Part shown: positions 13,109 to 13,243 of the stretch, piece after piece
How the letters are laid out: the number at the start of each line of letters is the position of its first letter
How positions within the stretch are numbered: position 1 is the stretch's first letter
NCBI GenBank assembly: GCA_050260215.1
Contig: JBLNBU010000047.1
Location: 1-13,243 of the forward strand
Direction of reading: 5' to 3'
Length of the DNA stretch: 13,243 nt
DNA from: JBLNBU01 sp050260215
GTDB lineage: Bacteria > Pseudomonadota > Alphaproteobacteria > Rhodospirillales > Magnetospirillaceae
The notes under the pieces: model-generated
Database searches by the model: none
What the model was told of the DNA's origin: nothing
The model's input: only the letters and a program-made list of their open reading frames with translations
Translations under genes and position numbers: made by a program

Positions 13109-13243
13109 ATGAAGGTTTCCGTCGCCTACGCCACGCCGAACAAGCAGGCGCTGCTGACCGTCGACCTGCCCGACGGCGCCACGGTGCAGCAGGCCATCGA
13201 CAAGTCCGGCGTGCTGCGCCAGTTCCCCGACATCGACCTGGGC
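13109..13243 (+). CDS. rnfH: RnfH family protein (5' part, cut by the window end)
   Basis: The first 45 codons are present and run off the right edge. KVSVAYATPNKQALLTVDLP (2-21) followed by GATVQQAI and a SGVLRQFPDID stretch matches the start of the RnfH/YfjF ubiquitin-like (beta-grasp) family, whose members are about 90-110 residues. RnfH is the last gene of the nitrogen-fixation-linked rnf operons of Rhodobacter capsulatus and Azotobacter vinelandii; its molecular role is not established. AAGGAGA (13094-13100) lies 8 bases before the ATG. Its presence supports the nif-type rather than the Escherichia coli rsx-type arrangement. Confidence 0.9.
   Translation, partial: MKVSVAYATPNKQALLTVDLPDGATVQQAIDKSGVLRQFPDIDLG

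Noticed and set aside
1..13243. CRISPR arrays, tRNA/rRNA genes, insertion sequences, phage or defence genes
   Set aside because: No spaced identical repeats beyond the two-copy dyad at 23-58, no transposase or integrase motifs and no RNA gene signature were seen on either strand.

Overview
The window is high-GC, densely packed bacterial DNA. It reads as a free-living, facultatively anaerobic alphaproteobacterium, most likely of the Rhodospirillum/Magnetospirillum type. This rests on the gene order rnfA-B-C-D-G-E-H, known from Rhodobacter and Rhodospirillum, on an nnrS gene behind an FNR/NnrR-type box, on a PAS-GGDEF-EAL protein, and on a sigma-54 promoter ahead of the rnf genes. The genus is inferred from gene content, not from a search.

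Left part (1-3982). Positions 1-133 are a control region: two tandem TGT-N10-ACA dyads, a perfect TTGAC-N4-GTCAA dyad, then a ribosome binding site. Next come nnrS (12-helix membrane protein linked to nitric oxide and denitrification) and an unrecognised 85-residue protein. These meet tail to tail with a large membrane c-di-GMP protein (PAS-PAS-GGDEF-EAL) on the minus strand. Its GGDEF half lacks the catalytic signature, while its EAL half keeps its catalytic residues.

Middle part (3983-6642). A 174-base divergent control region leads to three genes on the plus strand: an S-adenosylmethionine hydrolase (adenosine-forming), a metallo-beta-lactamase-fold hydrolase and a small lipoprotein. A 375-base non-coding stretch follows. 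It holds several small hairpins, a near-consensus NifA-type upstream site and a consensus sigma-54 -24/-12 promoter.

Right part (6643-13243). A tight operon reads apbE-rseC-rnfA-rnfB-rnfC-rnfD-rnfG-rnfE-rnfH (the last cut by the window edge), with gaps of 5-19 bases or overlaps of 1-4 bases. RnfABCDGE is the membrane ferredoxin:NAD+ oxidoreductase. In diazotrophs it is thought to use the proton-motive force to drive electrons from NADH to ferredoxin/flavodoxin for nitrogenase. ApbE attaches FMN to RnfG and RnfD, and RseC is a membrane accessory factor. The sigma-54 promoter with an upstream activator-like site suggests that this is a nitrogen-fixation (NifA-controlled) rnf operon.

The most notable points are the NifA-type dyads at both ends of the window, a flavin-attachment site in RnfD with Ser-Ala-Ala-Ser in place of Ser-Gly-Ala-Thr, a divergent cysteine loop in RnfE, and the degenerate GGDEF domain. 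I saw no tRNA, rRNA, CRISPR array, insertion sequence or phage gene.
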